NCBI RefSeq assembly: GCF_008727715.1
Contig: NZ_CP044218.1
Span: forward strand, 1,178,001 to 1,242,000
DNA from: Mesorhizobium terrae
Lineage (GTDB): Bacteria > Pseudomonadota > Alphaproteobacteria > Rhizobiales > Rhizobiaceae
DNA: 64,000 nt
Direction of reading: 5' to 3'
Below are positions 8,497 to 15,589 of the stretch, one piece after another. The position numbers and the translations under genes were made by a program. The notes under the pieces are model-generated. The model searched no databases. It had not been told where the DNA came from and saw nothing but the letters and a program-made list of their open reading frames with translations. The first letter of the stretch is position 1. Each line of letters starts with the position of its first letter.

Positions 8497-9543
8497 ATGT
8501 CTCAAAGCTATTATATTGGGCTGGATGTTTCCGCCCGAACAATCAATCTCTGCGTTGTCAACGCCGATGGGCAGGTAGCGCATGAACGAAAGCTTTCATC
8601 CAATCCGGAAGAGATTGCGCAGCATATCCTGTCGCTCCCGCTTCCAGTCGTCCGCGTCGGTCTCGAAGCAGGGATGCTGTCTCAGCACATTTATGGGCAT
8701 TTAGCCGAAGCCGGCATTCCCATCGTGTGTGTAGAGACCCGGCACATGAAGGCGGCTCTCTCCGCGCAACTCAACAAGACCGACCGGCATGATGCGCGCG
8801 GAATCGCGCAGATGATGCGCGTCGGCCTCTTCAAACCCGTCCACGTCAAGACGCCGACAAGCCAGCGCCTTCGGACCGTCCTGACGGCCCGCCAACTCCT
8901 GCGAAACAAGCTCCAGGATGTTGAAAATGAAATCCGTGGTCTCATCCGAAACTTCGGATATCACCTCGGCAAAGTCACGGCGCGCGATTTCGAGCCGCGA
9001 GTACGGGAACTGATCGCAGGAAGCGACCTACACATAGTCGCTGATACGGTCCTGTTGGCGCGGCGATCGCTGCGGGAGCAGTTCGGTCGGTTGGACGATT
9101 TGCTTGTCCGTCTCGCGCGGGACGACACTGTTTCGCGCCGGTTTATGACGGTGCCGGGGGTCGGCCCGCTCGTAGCGCTCATCTTCCGGGCAACGGTCGA
9201 TGTCCCATCTCGCTTCACTCGGTCGCGAACCGTTGGTGCCCATTTTGGTCTGACGCCGCGCAAGCACCAATCCGGCGAAGTGGATCGCACCGGCCGCATT
9301 TCGAGATGGGGTGACGCCATGACGCGCAGCGCGCTCTACGAGGCAGCACAGGTGCTACTGACTCGCGTAAAACGCTGGTCCACCCTAAAGGCTTGGGCTG
9401 CTCAGGTCTCGCGACGTCGAGGCCACAAGAAGGCGATCGTCGCCCTCGCTCGCCGCATCGGTGTCATACTGCATCGCATGTGGGTGGATGGAACTGAGTT
9501 CGACTGGGGTAAGCGGCCAGAGGCCGCCGCTCCTCTGACATAG
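8497..9543 (+). CDS. IS110-family transposase (DEDD RuvC-like recombinase)
   Basis: 348 residues. The N-terminal RuvC-like domain starts with GLDVSARTINLCVV (first Asp) and includes KTDRHDARGIAQMM. The C-terminal transposase domain has VPGVGPLVALIF, FTRSRTVGAHFGLTPRKHQSG and the catalytic-serine region around GRISRWGDAMTRSALYEAA. The ATG at 8497 is preceded by GGAGGA (8484-8489). It separates the metal-export operon from the ICE regulatory genes. IS110 elements lack long terminal inverted repeats, so element ends cannot be fixed from one copy. Confidence 0.93.
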   Translation: MSQSYYIGLDVSARTINLCVVNADGQVAHERKLSSNPEEIAQHILSLPLPVVRVGLEAGMLSQHIYGHLAEAGIPIVCVETRHMKAALSAQLNKTDRHDARGIAQMMRVGLFKPVHVKTPTSQRLRTVLTARQLLRNKLQDVENEIRGLIRNFGYHLGKVTARDFEPRVRELIAGSDLHIVADTVLLARRSLREQFGRLDDLLVRLARDDTVSRRFMTVPGVGPLVALIFRATVDVPSRFTRSRTVGAHFGLTPRKHQSGEVDRTGRISRWGDAMTRSALYEAAQVLLTRVKRWSTLKAWAAQVSRRRGHKKAIVALARRIGVILHRMWVDGTEFDWGKRPEAAAPLT

Positions 9544-9742
9544 GTTCGGTCAGGCGCAAGTCTGACTGAGGCGTCTCCCTGCGAGGGGACGAGGGACGGT
9601 GAGTTCGCAAATACGACTTGGCAGCGTCGGCATGTCCAACGCGAAGCCGCATTATAGATTGCTCCGCCGGCTCTTCTGATCCCATCCTGTGGCGGCCTCG
9701 TGCCGACCACGAAGAGAAGCATGATCCTCGCGGGAATACGGC
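9544..9742. other. Non-coding flank of the IS110 transposase; possible guide-RNA/end region
   Basis: About 200 bases without a gene between the transposase stop and the XRE gene. IS110-family elements carry a structured bridge RNA in a non-coding end, on the 3' side in IS1111-type members. Short complementary segments such as CGTCTCCCTGCGAGGGGACG (9571-9590, imperfect arms) make this the likelier side, because only about 70 bases precede the transposase. This is inference; the element end is not located. Confidence 0.3.
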
Positions 9743-9961
9743 TCAAAGCTGATCGTCGGGCCGGACCAATTCCATGTGGCTGACGCCGAGGGCCTGAGCC
9801 AATTCATAAAGCGTGATCACGGTCGGGTTCCTCCGGCCGCGTTCAAGGCTGCTGAGATACTGTTGACTGAAACCGGAGCGCGCTTCGACCTCTTCCTGGG
9901 TCAGGCCTTTCTCCCGACGCAGGCGGGCGAAGTTCCGGCCGACCAATTTGCGCATATCCAT
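9743..9961 (-). CDS. XRE-family helix-turn-helix regulator (72 aa)
   Basis: A single HTH_3 domain fills the protein: RLRREKGLTQEEVEARSGFSQQYLSSLERGRRNPTV, split here only by its turn, is the classical recognition unit. The ATG at 9961 follows directly from a promoter region with a long inverted repeat (9979-10015), a probable self-operator. It is transcribed away from the QseC/QseM-like pair. Small XRE proteins of this type commonly repress mobile-element genes; target unknown. Confidence 0.85.
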   Translation of the reverse strand: MDMRKLVGRNFARLRREKGLTQEEVEARSGFSQQYLSSLERGRRNPTVITLYELAQALGVSHMELVRPDDQL

Positions 9962-9978
9962 GCGCAGGAGGATCGTGA

Positions 9979-10015
9979 TTTACATACTTTGAGTTTATCA
10001 ACTATAGTATGTAAA
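9979..10015. promoter_or_regulatory. Inverted repeat upstream of the XRE gene, candidate operator
   Basis: Arms TTTACATACT (9979-9988) and AGTATGTAAA (10006-10015) are perfect reverse complements 17 bases apart, in an AT-rich patch within GC-rich DNA. Position just upstream of the XRE start (9961) and between divergent regulators fits an autoregulatory operator. No well-scoring -35/-10 pair could be fixed. Confidence 0.55.
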
Positions 10016-10105
10016 TGAGCCAGCGGAGCGCGCGGGAAGCCTCGCTATCCGATTGGCCCGAATAGAGAAGTCGTAGTTCTGGCAGGTGCGTTCGCGTCGG
10101 TGGGA

Positions 10106-10125
10106 GGTGATCATGCATGATCACC
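10106..10125. promoter_or_regulatory. Perfect 20-bp palindrome over the RBS and start of the second XRE gene
   Basis: GGTGATCATGCATGATCACC is its own reverse complement. It spans the end of the GGGAGG ribosome binding site and the ATG at 10117-10119. It could be a repressor site for the encoded HTH protein, or an RNA hairpin hiding the start codon. Confidence 0.6.
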
Positions 10126-10371
10126 GCCCGACAATCACGGGCCGCGCGCGCGTTGCTGGGGTGGACACAGGAGACGCTCGCTGACAAGGCCCGGACATCG
10201 CTGACCGCGCTCAAGCGCCTCGAATCCGAGAATGGATTGGAGGTGTATGAGACGACGCGCGATCAGGTTCGCAGGGCATTCGAGGCAGCCGGCATCGTCC
10301 TGCTCTCCACCGACAAGGGTGAAGGGGTGCTGTTGCTCCATGAGCGGGATGATCGACCAGCAAAGCGCTAG
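10117..10371 (+). CDS. XRE-family regulator, QseC-like by context
   Basis: 84 residues with an HTH in the N-terminal half (RAARALLGWTQETLADKA, then TSLTALKRLES) and a short C-terminal tail ending in VLLLHERDDRPAKR. This is the small XRE type common beside conjugation modules in alphaproteobacteria. It lies 101 bases upstream of a DUF2285 protein. In ICEMlSymR7A the XRE protein QseC controls the antiactivator gene qseM, so the pair is a plausible counterpart; sequence identity to QseC itself was not tested. A palindrome covers its start site. Confidence 0.75.
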   Translation: MITARQSRAARALLGWTQETLADKARTSLTALKRLESENGLEVYETTRDQVRRAFEAAGIVLLSTDKGEGVLLLHERDDRPAKR

Positions 10372-10472
10372 CGATCCTCCTGTCACGTCGCGGGCATCGT
10401 CCGTCGCCCTTTGTCACAAGATAACCAGGCGCATGTGTTAACGAATGCTTTCCACGCGAATATAGTCGCTCC

Positions 10473-10739
10473 ATGGGACAAACGATGCCGCCGTTTCTTG
10501 ACGCGCCACCGATCAGCCAAACGCTCACGACCTACGATCGCGAGCATATGGCTCTCTATCTGCGCCTGCTCGACTCGGCGCGCGATGGCGCCGACTGGCG
10601 GGAGGCCGTCCAGATCCTCTTTGGTCTCGACCCAGCCCGCGAACCGCAGCGCTGCCGCCAAATCCACGACACGCATCTGGAACGTGCGCGCTGGATGACC
10701 GAACACGGCTATCGCGAATTGGTCCGCTCGGCGCAGTGA
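10473..10739 (+). CDS. DUF2285-family protein, candidate QseM-like antiactivator
   Basis: 88 residues resembling a stand-alone DUF2285 domain (TYDREHMALYLRLLDSA ... HDTHLERARWMTEHGYRELVRSAQ). The C-terminal GYREL motif parallels GYRSLLRHRR at the end of the FseA-like protein downstream. In ICEMlSymR7A the small DUF2285 protein QseM binds and blocks the activators TraR and FseA. Homology of both proteins here to the same domain makes a similar antagonist role likely but unproven. An alternative start two codons in (ATG 10485) is possible. Confidence 0.65.
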   Translation: MGQTMPPFLDAPPISQTLTTYDREHMALYLRLLDSARDGADWREAVQILFGLDPAREPQRCRQIHDTHLERARWMTEHGYRELVRSAQ

Positions 10740-10746
10740 TCGCCGC

Positions 10747-10763
10747 GATGCCGTTTCGGCATC
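10747..10763. terminator. Short hairpin after the DUF2285 gene, weak terminator candidate
   Basis: Arms GATGCCG (10747-10753) and CGGCATC (10757-10763) around a TTT loop, 7 bases after the stop codon, followed by ACCCTTT. The T-tract is poor, so termination would be modest. Confidence 0.4.
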
Positions 10764-10852
10764 ACCCTTTGCCGTCTGCCTGACTTCCGTAGAACAACCC
10801 AGCCGGGAATCCTGACTCTCCCACAAGTTCAAAAGACTACGGGAGGATCGCG

Positions 10853-11161
10853 ATGACACCAGATGCATCGGGCTGGCGTTCGCCCAAGGGCTACGATCAT
10901 GTCGATGACATGACCGCATCCGACCTCGCGTGGGAATGGCTCCGCCGCAACGATTCCTACGACAGGGATTTCCGGGCATTCAACGATCACAAGGTCGATC
11001 CACGTCCGCTGACCGAGAAGATCCGGCAACGTTGGGGGTTACGATTTCCCGGTGGACCCACTGCAGGCCCCGCCCGAAGCGCCGGTGTTCTGGCTCCCCC
11101 GCGAGGATACAAGCGCCATCGTTCTTGGCGAGCCGCCCGATGTCCTTTCCGCAAGCACTGA
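10853..11161 (+). CDS. FseA-like activator, N-terminal frame (DUF6499-type domain)
   Basis: The first 66 codons encode the conserved N-terminal module of this ICE activator family (MTASDLAWEWLRRNDSYDRD, then TEKIRQRWGLRFP). After Pro66 the same frame runs into 36 residues of Arg/Pro-rich sequence that look like out-of-frame reading and stop at 11161. The conserved continuation VDPLQAPPEAPVFWLP is in the +1 frame from 11052. In ICEMlSymR7A the activator FseA is made by +1 ribosomal frameshifting between two such genes (msi172/msi171). The likely slip point is CCC-G at 11048-11051. Confidence 0.75.
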   Translation: MTPDASGWRSPKGYDHVDDMTASDLAWEWLRRNDSYDRDFRAFNDHKVDPRPLTEKIRQRWGLRFPGGPTAGPARSAGVLAPPRGYKRHRSWRAARCPFRKH

Positions 11162-11627
11162 ACAACAGCCGACGATCGACGCCGCCATTACCGTTACCGC
11201 TGACGGCGAGACCAACCTGCTCTACGACCTCGGCAACGGCCAGCATGTCCAGCTCGTTCATGCCAACAACGCGTCGCCGGACAAGCCTCTCGGCGCATTT
11301 GTGTCCCTCGGTCTTGATGGGTTTGACCAGATTGAATCCATCGGCCGCCTGCTCGCCGCCCTCCATCGCCGCGCCATTCCACCGGACACACGCCTGACCC
11401 TCCAGCAGCGGGCACGATTGCGAAGGATGCTGCAAGCCTTCGATGGCTACCGCGCGGGCACGACCCAGCAAGAGATCGCGCAGGTCATATTTCGGCTCGG
11501 CCCTCTCGATCGCGACGACTGGCAGGCATCCTCCGCGCGCCACGCCATCAAATCGTTGCTGCGTGACGCCCGCGCGATGATCGCGGGCGGCTATCGTTCG
11601 CTGCTTCGTCATCGCAGGCAGACCTAG
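11052..11627 (+). CDS. FseA-like activator, C-terminal frame (DUF2285 domain)
   Basis: 191 residues readable from GTG 11052, though a free start here lacks a ribosome binding site and the reading is better seen as the +1 continuation of the 10853 gene. The joined product would be about 257 residues. The C-terminal half is a DUF2285 domain (RLTLQQRARLRRMLQAFDGY ... DARAMIAGGYRSLLRHRR) predicted to bind DNA. In the reference ICE the fused protein activates transcription of the excisionase gene rdfS; here an RdfS-like gene lies 140 bases downstream. Alternatively a single-base mutation could have split the gene. Confidence 0.8.
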   Translation: MDPLQAPPEAPVFWLPREDTSAIVLGEPPDVLSASTEQQPTIDAAITVTADGETNLLYDLGNGQHVQLVHANNASPDKPLGAFVSLGLDGFDQIESIGRLLAALHRRAIPPDTRLTLQQRARLRRMLQAFDGYRAGTTQQEIAQVIFRLGPLDRDDWQASSARHAIKSLLRDARAMIAGGYRSLLRHRRQT

Positions 11628-11650
11628 CCGATCGGCCCACAATCCATGGT

Positions 11651-11680
11651 GGGCGAATTTGATACCCCCCGAATTCGCCC
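11651..11680. promoter_or_regulatory. Inverted repeat upstream of the RdfS-like gene, candidate activator site
   Basis: GGGCGAATT (11651-11659) and AATTCGCCC (11672-11680) are perfect reverse complements with a 12-base spacer, in the 139-base gap between the FseA-like and RdfS-like genes. Placement about 90 bases before the start codon suits an upstream activator or repressor site. Confidence 0.45.
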
Positions 11681-11766
11681 TGCATCTCGCCGGTCCTGCT
11701 TCGCCAACGTGGCCTTCGTTACCCGCCGCTTCCCGGCGGCCCCAACGAACCCACGGAGGCCCTCTC

Positions 11767-12048
11767 ATGCGACCTGATCTCGCCGTTCTCCCGCCGCGCT
11801 ACCTGCGCACCAAGGAAGCCGCCGAATTCCTCAGCCTATCGGCCCGTACCCTCGAAAAGCATCGGACCTACGGCACCGGCCCGGCTTACCGCAAGCTCGG
11901 CGGCCGCGTCGTCTATGCCGTCGACGATCTCGAAGCCTGGGCCGAGCGCGGCGCCGTGACCTCCACCTCCGATCCGCGCGGCAGCGTGCTTCCGGCCAAG
12001 CGCCATACGCCTGCGCCGCCGGCACATGCCGGACGATACGCGCGCTGA
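11767..12048 (+). CDS. rdfS: HTH_17 excisionase, RdfS-like recombination directionality factor
   Basis: 93 residues with an AlpA/HTH_17 winged-helix unit (RYLRTKEAAEFLSLSARTLE, then YRKLGGRVVYAVDDLEAWAE) followed by a basic, Pro/Ala-rich tail. Such proteins bias tyrosine-recombinase reactions toward excision; in ICEMlSymR7A RdfS is the target of FseA. ATG 11767 has GGAGG upstream; the longer in-frame start at 11659 crosses the inverted repeat region. The order activator, directionality factor, replication and transfer genes supports the assignment. Confidence 0.75.
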   Translation: MRPDLAVLPPRYLRTKEAAEFLSLSARTLEKHRTYGTGPAYRKLGGRVVYAVDDLEAWAERGAVTSTSDPRGSVLPAKRHTPAPPAHAGRYAR

Positions 12049-12066
12049 CCGCCCCCGGATTCCCGA

Positions 12067-13224
12067 ATGGCGGCGCGACACCAGTCCCCCTCGGAGCGCG
12101 GGCAGCTCGATCTGTTCCGTGCGCTCCCCGGCGAGTTCGCAGCCCGAGACGCGCAGGATCTCATGGCCTATCCGTTTTTCTCACTCTCCAAATCTCACCG
12201 CGTCGCGCCGATCGACTTCGCTGCCGGCGATGTGTCGATCCGCGTCGAGGCCGTGCCCGATCACGGCATGGCGACCATCTGGGACGCCGACATCCTCATC
12301 TGGGCTGCGAGCCAGATCGTCGAGGCGCGCGATACAGGCTTGCGTACCTCGCGCCTGATGGTCGCCACCCCCTATGAAATCCTGAAGTTCATCGGACGCG
12401 GCACGTCCTTGCGTGACTATCAGCGCCTGAAGGCCGCGCTGGACCGCCTCCAATCGACGACGGTCAGCACCTCGATCCGCCAAGCCGCCGAAGGCCGGCG
12501 TCACCGCTTCTCGTGGATCAACGAGTGGAAGGAACGCACCAACCGCAACGGCAAGCCGGACGGTATCGAGATGATCGTGCCGGACTGGTTCTATCAGGCC
12601 GTTCTCGACGACGCGCTCGTGCTCACGATCGACCGGGCCTATTTCGATCTCACGGGCGGGCTCGATCGCTGGCTCTATCGACTGGTGCGCAAGCACGGCG
12701 GGCGCCAGCGCAATGGCTGGCGGTTCGACTTCCGCCACCTCCACCAGAAATCCGGCGCGCTGTCGCCATTCAAACGCTTCGCCTTCGAACTTCGCGACAT
12801 CATCCGCCGCCAGCCGCTTCCAGGCTACACGCTGTTTCTGGAGATCGAGACTGACGGCCGGACACTGCTCGCTTTCGAACCGACGCCCTGTGGAAAAGCT
12901 GTGAAGGGCTTCGTGCTATCGGGAACCCGAAAGCACGTGCCATCAGGAACCGCCCCCTCGTGCCAACGGGAACCCAAACAGGGCCTAACCCACCGCACGG
13001 AAAGCGAAATTCGCGCCCTTAACTTAGAATCTAACATAGAATCTAACTTTGAAGAGCGCGCGCGCGAGGTGGAAAACCTCGTTCGGCGCGCTGCAATTGC
13101 GCTCAGCGCGACCGGCAAAGGGCGTGCATCCCGACCTACCGTCGCCGGCGCTGACGCGGGTAAACGCGAGACGGCCGCGACGCCGCAACTCCCCCTCGAT
13201 CGTCGATCGGGAGGACGGCGATGA
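12067..13224 (+). CDS. repA: Plasmid-type replication initiator (RepA)
   Basis: 385 residues resembling winged-helix replication initiators of broad-host-range plasmids (segments PFFSLSKSHRVAPIDF, WDADILIWAASQI, DRWLYRLVRKHGGRQ, LPGYTLFLEIE). The last 100 residues are low-complexity and basic. It would open an origin and allow the excised element to replicate. Its stop overlaps the parA start (ATGA). Two 11-bp direct repeats, 12 bp apart (13025-13047), lie inside the 3' coding end. No origin was located with certainty. Confidence 0.82.
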   Translation: MAARHQSPSERGQLDLFRALPGEFAARDAQDLMAYPFFSLSKSHRVAPIDFAAGDVSIRVEAVPDHGMATIWDADILIWAASQIVEARDTGLRTSRLMVATPYEILKFIGRGTSLRDYQRLKAALDRLQSTTVSTSIRQAAEGRRHRFSWINEWKERTNRNGKPDGIEMIVPDWFYQAVLDDALVLTIDRAYFDLTGGLDRWLYRLVRKHGGRQRNGWRFDFRHLHQKSGALSPFKRFAFELRDIIRRQPLPGYTLFLEIETDGRTLLAFEPTPCGKAVKGFVLSGTRKHVPSGTAPSCQREPKQGLTHRTESEIRALNLESNIESNFEERAREVENLVRRAAIALSATGKGRASRPTVAGADAGKRETAATPQLPLDRRSGGRR

Positions 13225-13859
13225 TCGTGGCCTTGCTCAATCAGAAGGGCGGTGTCGGCAAGACGACGCTTGCGCTGCACCTCGCTGGCGAATGGGCCGG
13301 CAAGGGAAAGCGGGTCACGCTGGTCGATGCGGACCCGCAGGGCTCGGCCCTCGACTGGTCTCAGCAACGCGCCCGCGAGCAGGCGCCGCGCCTCTTCGGC
13401 GTCGTCGGCCTGGCGCGCGATACGCTCCATCGTGAGGCGCCGGAGTTGGCGCGGCCCGTCGATCACGTCGTCATCGACGGGCCGCCGCGCGTCGCCGGAC
13501 TGATGCGTTCGGCGCTGCTTGCCGCCGACCTTGTACTGATCCCAGTGCAGCCGTCGCCGCTCGACGGTTGGGCATCGGCCGAGATGCTGGCGCTCCTATC
13601 GGAAGCGCGCATCTACCGGCCGGAGCTGCGCGCCCGATTCGTTCTCAACCGCTGCGGCGCGCGCACCGTCATCGCCCGCGAAACGGCCGAGACGCTGGCC
13701 GACCACGATCCGCCAGTGCTGCGCACGACAGTTGGGCAGCGCGTCATCTACGCCGACGCTGCGCAGTCCGGTCGCCTTGCTTTCGAGATCGACGATGACG
13801 GTCCTGCCGCGCGCGAGATCGCGGCGCTCGTCACCGAGATCGAAAGGATCGCGCCATGA
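13221..13859 (+). CDS. parA: ParA-family partition ATPase
   Basis: 212 residues beginning with the deviant Walker A motif NQKGGVGKTTLALHLA, then DADPQGSALDW and the Walker B-like HVVIDGPP. This is the short plasmid ParA form without an N-terminal HTH. It partitions the excised, replicating element by a DNA-bound ATPase gradient. It overlaps repA and the next gene by 4 bases each, so all three are translationally coupled. Confidence 0.93.
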   Translation: MIVALLNQKGGVGKTTLALHLAGEWAGKGKRVTLVDADPQGSALDWSQQRAREQAPRLFGVVGLARDTLHREAPELARPVDHVVIDGPPRVAGLMRSALLAADLVLIPVQPSPLDGWASAEMLALLSEARIYRPELRARFVLNRCGARTVIARETAETLADHDPPVLRTTVGQRVIYADAAQSGRLAFEIDDDGPAAREIAALVTEIERIAP

Positions 13860-14110
13860 ACGAGCGATCCGAACGGCGCGGCTTCGCATCGCGCCCGACC
13901 AATCCCGACGCCTGGATCAAGGCCGCTGAGACTGAACCGGCTCGCATGGCCGATGCGGCGGGCTTCACCGCCCGCCTAACCATCGACATCACGCCGAAGT
14001 TGCGGGGGCGCATCAAGATCATCGCGTTCCAGCGCGGAGTCACTGTCGCCGACATGCTGCGCGAACTGCTCGCGCGCGAATTCCCACCCATCGAAGGAGA
14101 ACCTTCATGA
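13856..14110 (+). CDS. Small ribbon-helix-helix-like partner of ParA
   Basis: 84 residues. The C-terminal half (ARLTIDITPKLRGRIKIIA, then GVTVADMLRELLAREF) has the strand-helix-helix pattern of ParG/RHH centromere-binding proteins, while the N-terminal part looks flexible. Directly behind parA with a 4-base overlap, it is the obvious candidate for the second partition component. The assignment rests on size, pattern and position. Confidence 0.7.
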   Translation: MNERSERRGFASRPTNPDAWIKAAETEPARMADAAGFTARLTIDITPKLRGRIKIIAFQRGVTVADMLRELLAREFPPIEGEPS

Positions 14111-14628
14111 CCGACGCCGCGGCCCCCCGCGTGCGCGGCGGCCCGACGCCGACTGCGCTCCCGCAAAACAATCTTACCCATGTCGAGCTGACCTGGGTCG
14201 AGAAGAAAATCGAGAACTGGATTCGCTTCGGTTCGCACGCCCACGAACAGATCCTCGATCGACGCCGGCGTACCCTGTCGTTTCGCTCCGGCGCGGTCTT
14301 CGCCTTCGTGCGCTGGGCGTCAAACGACTTCGGCACGATCATCTCGCGCATCGACATCGTGCGCGCCGTCGCGCGTGGCGAAGCCTACCAGACGCTGCCC
14401 TTCGTGCGTCCCGGCGGCGACATCCTGCTCAAGGTCGAGAGCTGGCCGAAAGTCGAGCGGGTGCTGCAGGCGATCGACGCCATCGAGCGCGCCGGCAGCG
14501 ATCCCGAGGCCGTCTCGCCCGATCACTGGCGGCACGTCCACAACCGGCTGACCGCCGGAGATGAGCCGCGCGCCTACACGCTCGAACATCACCGCGCGTT
14601 CCTTCTGCGTCGGAGGGCCGAGCCGTGA
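14107..14628 (+). CDS. DUF2840 family conjugation-associated protein
   Basis: 173 residues, a family almost always found just before traF in alphaproteobacterial ICEs. Recognisable segments are LTHVELTWVEKKIENWIRFG, FVRWASNDFGTIISRIDI and LPFVRPGGDILLKV. No membrane segment or catalytic motif is visible and its function is unknown. It overlaps both neighbours by 4 bases (ATGA and GTGA), so it is made in step with them. Confidence 0.8.
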   Translation: MTDAAAPRVRGGPTPTALPQNNLTHVELTWVEKKIENWIRFGSHAHEQILDRRRRTLSFRSGAVFAFVRWASNDFGTIISRIDIVRAVARGEAYQTLPFVRPGGDILLKVESWPKVERVLQAIDAIERAGSDPEAVSPDHWRHVHNRLTAGDEPRAYTLEHHRAFLLRRRAEP

Positions 14629-15170
14629 GCCGCGCCGGACTTCTCCTCGCGACAACGCTCGCGGCGCTTGGCGTCGGCTATCCCGGCCTAACGCCGATGC
14701 CGATCAAGCTGATCTGGAACGCATCGGCGAGCGCGCCGATCGGCTTCTACACAATCGACTTCGACGGGCCATTTGAAGTCACCGATCTTGTCGCCGTCGA
14801 TGCGCCCGAGCCGCTCGCGACCTTTCTCGCGGAACGCGGCTACCTGCCCAAGGGCGTGCCGCTGATGAAGCGCATCCTCGCGGTATCCGGACAGACCGTT
14901 TGCCGCTCGAACCTCACCATCACGGTGGATGGGGTCGAGGTCGGCGCGGCGCTCGAGCGCGATCGCGCCGGCCGCGAACTGCCCGTGTGGCAGGGCTGCC
15001 GCCGTGTCCATACCGGCGAAGTCTTCCTGATGAATTGGCAGGTCCACGACAGCCTCGACGGCCGCTACTTCGGCCTGATCTCGACCGACCAGATCATCGG
15101 CCGAGCGGTCCCGCTGTGGACCGACGAGGACGGAGGTGGCCGCTTCGCATGGCGCGCGCCGACACGCTGA
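14625..15170 (+). CDS. traF: TraF-type S26 signal peptidase
   Basis: 181-residue membrane protease related to TraF of RP4, which cyclises or processes pilin (TrbC) in the periplasm. An N-terminal hydrophobic helix precedes WNASASAPIGFY, holding the catalytic Ser; the general-base Lys lies in VPLMKRILAVSG, and LDGRYFGLI is the usual box E. Pairing with the trbC gene in this element is expected. The GTG start overlaps the DUF2840 stop. Confidence 0.9.
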   Translation: MSRAGLLLATTLAALGVGYPGLTPMPIKLIWNASASAPIGFYTIDFDGPFEVTDLVAVDAPEPLATFLAERGYLPKGVPLMKRILAVSGQTVCRSNLTITVDGVEVGAALERDRAGRELPVWQGCRRVHTGEVFLMNWQVHDSLDGRYFGLISTDQIIGRAVPLWTDEDGGGRFAWRAPTR

Positions 15171-15238
15171 CCGCTTGCCCATCGGCGGGAGCGGTGCTCG
15201 CCGAGGGTTTTCCCAACCGCACCGCCAAGGAGACCATC

Positions 15239-15586
15239 ATGCCACAGATCGGCACATTTACCCGCGACGAAGCAGGCTTCATCGGACATCTGACAACGCT
15301 GGTCCTGAACCAGGACGTCATCATCATCGCTGCCGAACCGTCCGACGTCGAGAATGCACCTCAGTATCGCGTCCACGTCTTCGACGGCATGAACAACGAG
15401 CCGGGCGGGGAGATCGGCGCCGGATGGAAACGCTCCGGCGAGAAGGCCGGCGAATATGTCGCGCTGCTGATCGACGATCCGGCCTTGCCACATCCGATCC
15501 GGGCCAACCTGTTCCGCGACGACGATGCCGGCAACGCCTGGTCGCTGCACTGGTCGCGCCCGCGCGATCGCGGCGAGAAGGATTGA
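15239..15586 (+). CDS. DUF736 family protein
   Basis: 115 residues matching the DUF736 family often present in rhizobial conjugative elements (MPQIGTFTRDEAGFIGHL ... YRVHVFDG ... GAGWKR ... YVALLIDDP). Compact beta-rich protein, no signal peptide; function unknown. ATG 15239 has GGAGA 6 bases upstream; reading further upstream to 14900 would run through traF and is not supported. Confidence 0.88.
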   Translation: MPQIGTFTRDEAGFIGHLTTLVLNQDVIIIAAEPSDVENAPQYRVHVFDGMNNEPGGEIGAGWKRSGEKAGEYVALLIDDPALPHPIRANLFRDDDAGNAWSLHWSRPRDRGEKD

Positions 15587-15589
15587 GCG

